Source of the DNA: an uncultured Bacillota bacterium | GTDB lineage: Bacteria; Bacillota; Sulfobacillia; UBA995; UBA9673 | Length of the DNA: 5,115 nt | Reading direction: 5' to 3' | Assembly (NCBI GenBank): GCA_937863905.1 | Contig: CALMHV010000335.1 | Location: forward strand, 1-5,115 | Shown here: positions 4,271-5,115 of the stretch, piece by piece | Position numbering within the stretch: position 1 is the stretch's first letter | How the letters are laid out: the number at the start of each line of letters is the position of its first letter | Made by a program: the position numbers and the translations under genes | The notes under the pieces: model-generated | What the model saw: the letters and a program-made list of their open reading frames with translations, nothing else | Told to the model about the DNA's origin: nothing | Database searches by the model: none

Positions 4271-5080
4271 TCAGGGCAACCTTCTGGCTTGGCGCCGCTT
4301 TGTTCTCTTTACGCGGGCGGGGGAGGTTGTAGTCGCGGGGCGCCGACCGGAACCGTCCGGCCGGGGCGTGGCGCGGGAAGCCCCCGGGGGCTTGGTCTTG
4401 GGGAGGTTGGACGTGAGGCTGTAGATGACGCGAAGACGTCCGTCGGGGTCGATGAACACCTCTTCGGCGTCCGTTGGGGAGAGCCCGCGCCGGCTGAGCC
4501 GCTCGGCCAGTTCGGCCTCGGTGACACCGGCTTTCCGGAGACCGGCCGGCACAGGCTGACCCTCCAGGACCAGCGTCGTCGAGGACTCCAGGCCCAGAAA
4601 GCGAGGGGTCACCGGAGAGGCCTCGCGCTTGGGGATGGCGGACAGCATCCCGTCGGTCTCGAACACCGCCAACTCGACGTCGGCGGGTCCGAGGAACCCA
4701 CGTTCCCTAAGCCTCTCGGCCAGTTCCCCCGGGCTCACGCGAGCGCGGCGTAGGTTGCGGGCCAGGACGCGCCCCTCCCGGATGACGACGATGGGTTTGC
4801 CCTCGAGAAACGCCTGGACCCTGGCGCTGGACAGGCTGAGATAGGCCAGCCCTATCTGCAGCAGGGTGAGGGCGACGATGGCCACTATCGGGGGCAGGAG
4901 CGAGAGAGCGGGATCGGCCAGCGGCGCGCCGAGGATTTCCGCGATGGCAATCACCACCACGAAGTCAAGGGGCTCCATGTCGCCCAGGGTCCTCCTCCCC
5001 ATCAGGCGGAACATGAGGAGAGCCAGGGCGTAGAGCCCGACGGTCTTGGCGATCACCAGGACGTAGGACGTGTGCCCCAT
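4271..5080 (-). CDS. DUF421/YetF family membrane protein with duplicated C-terminal domain and basic tail
   Basis: This 269-residue protein belongs to the YetF/YcaP-like DUF421 family, common in spore-forming Firmicutes and of uncertain function. Three membrane helices lie at about 5-25, 37-53 and 60-82. The family segment RLMGRRTLGDMEPLDFVVVI is at 25-44 and LEGKPIVVIREGRVL at 92-106. Two similar cytosolic modules follow: residues 97-150 and 168-221 both read as a V/L-x-E-G strand, then an ELAERL helix, then an x-D-G-x-L strand. The last 48 residues are unusual, with 14 Lys/Arg and only one acidic residue, ending in RVKRTKRRQARRLP, and could contact nucleic acid or acidic lipid heads. The ATG start is preceded by GGCGGGGG, a weaker ribosome binding site than those of its neighbours, but shorter starts would cut the first helix. 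The GDT1-type gene follows closely. Confidence 0.9.
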   Translation of the reverse strand: MGHTSYVLVIAKTVGLYALALLMFRLMGRRTLGDMEPLDFVVVIAIAEILGAPLADPALSLLPPIVAIVALTLLQIGLAYLSLSSARVQAFLEGKPIVVIREGRVLARNLRRARVSPGELAERLRERGFLGPADVELAVFETDGMLSAIPKREASPVTPRFLGLESSTTLVLEGQPVPAGLRKAGVTEAELAERLSRRGLSPTDAEEVFIDPDGRLRVIYSLTSNLPKTKPPGASRATPRPDGSGRRPATTTSPARVKRTKRRQARRLP

Positions 5081-5097
5081 TGGGCCCCCGCCTTATC

Positions 5098-5115
5098 GGT
5101 TCAGCTTGGGTTCAG
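5098..5115. repeat. Tandem 7-base repeat at the window edge
   Basis: GGTTCAG occurs twice (5098-5104 and 5109-5115) with four bases between, an 11-base period of about one helix turn. It lies 18 bases upstream of the DUF421 start. It could be part of a regulator site, but the pattern is cut by the window edge and may be chance. Confidence 0.2.

Overview
This is a GC-rich bacterial window with compact genes, strong GGAGG-type ribosome binding sites and many non-ATG starts. Seven of the eight supported genes lie on the minus strand and one small gene lies on the plus strand. The combination of a DUF421/YetF membrane protein, an ECF sigma factor with a SigW-like promoter, and strong Shine-Dalgarno sites suggests a deep-branching, high-GC member of the Firmicutes (Bacillota). 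That placement is inferred from gene content and is only moderately likely. I see no mobile element, CRISPR array, tRNA or rRNA.

Reading along the minus strand from the right edge, the first pair of genes encodes membrane proteins: a DUF421/YetF protein (5080 to 4271) and, 26 bases later, a half-size UPF0016/GDT1 cation transporter (4244 to 3972). A second unit follows: an ECF sigma factor (3877 to 3299), a soluble zinc-binding ZAS-type anti-sigma factor (3211 to 2948) and an 11-repeat TPR protein (2850 to 1489). A candidate ECF promoter, CGAAAC-N16-CGTA, sits just before the sigma gene. It closely resembles the published SigW consensus and suggests autoregulation. Each of the two gaps inside this unit contains a GC-rich inverted repeat.

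A short gene for a two-helix membrane protein lies on the plus strand (about 1227 to 1484). It ends 4 bases from the end of the TPR gene and is divergent from cobO. The divergent region (984 to 1226) holds a 13-bp AT-rich palindrome overlapping a possible cobO -35 box, a nested inverted repeat upstream of the small gene, and a perfect hairpin that covers the cobO ribosome binding site.

The left part holds cobO, a corrinoid adenosyltransferase (983 to 426), and the N-terminal 102 codons of a fumarate-reductase-like FAD flavoprotein (307 to the left edge). Most genes belong to known families. The least explained parts are the sigma/anti-sigma/TPR unit, the unnamed small membrane protein, and the structured DNA between the genes. 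I found no clear evidence for a wholly new system.
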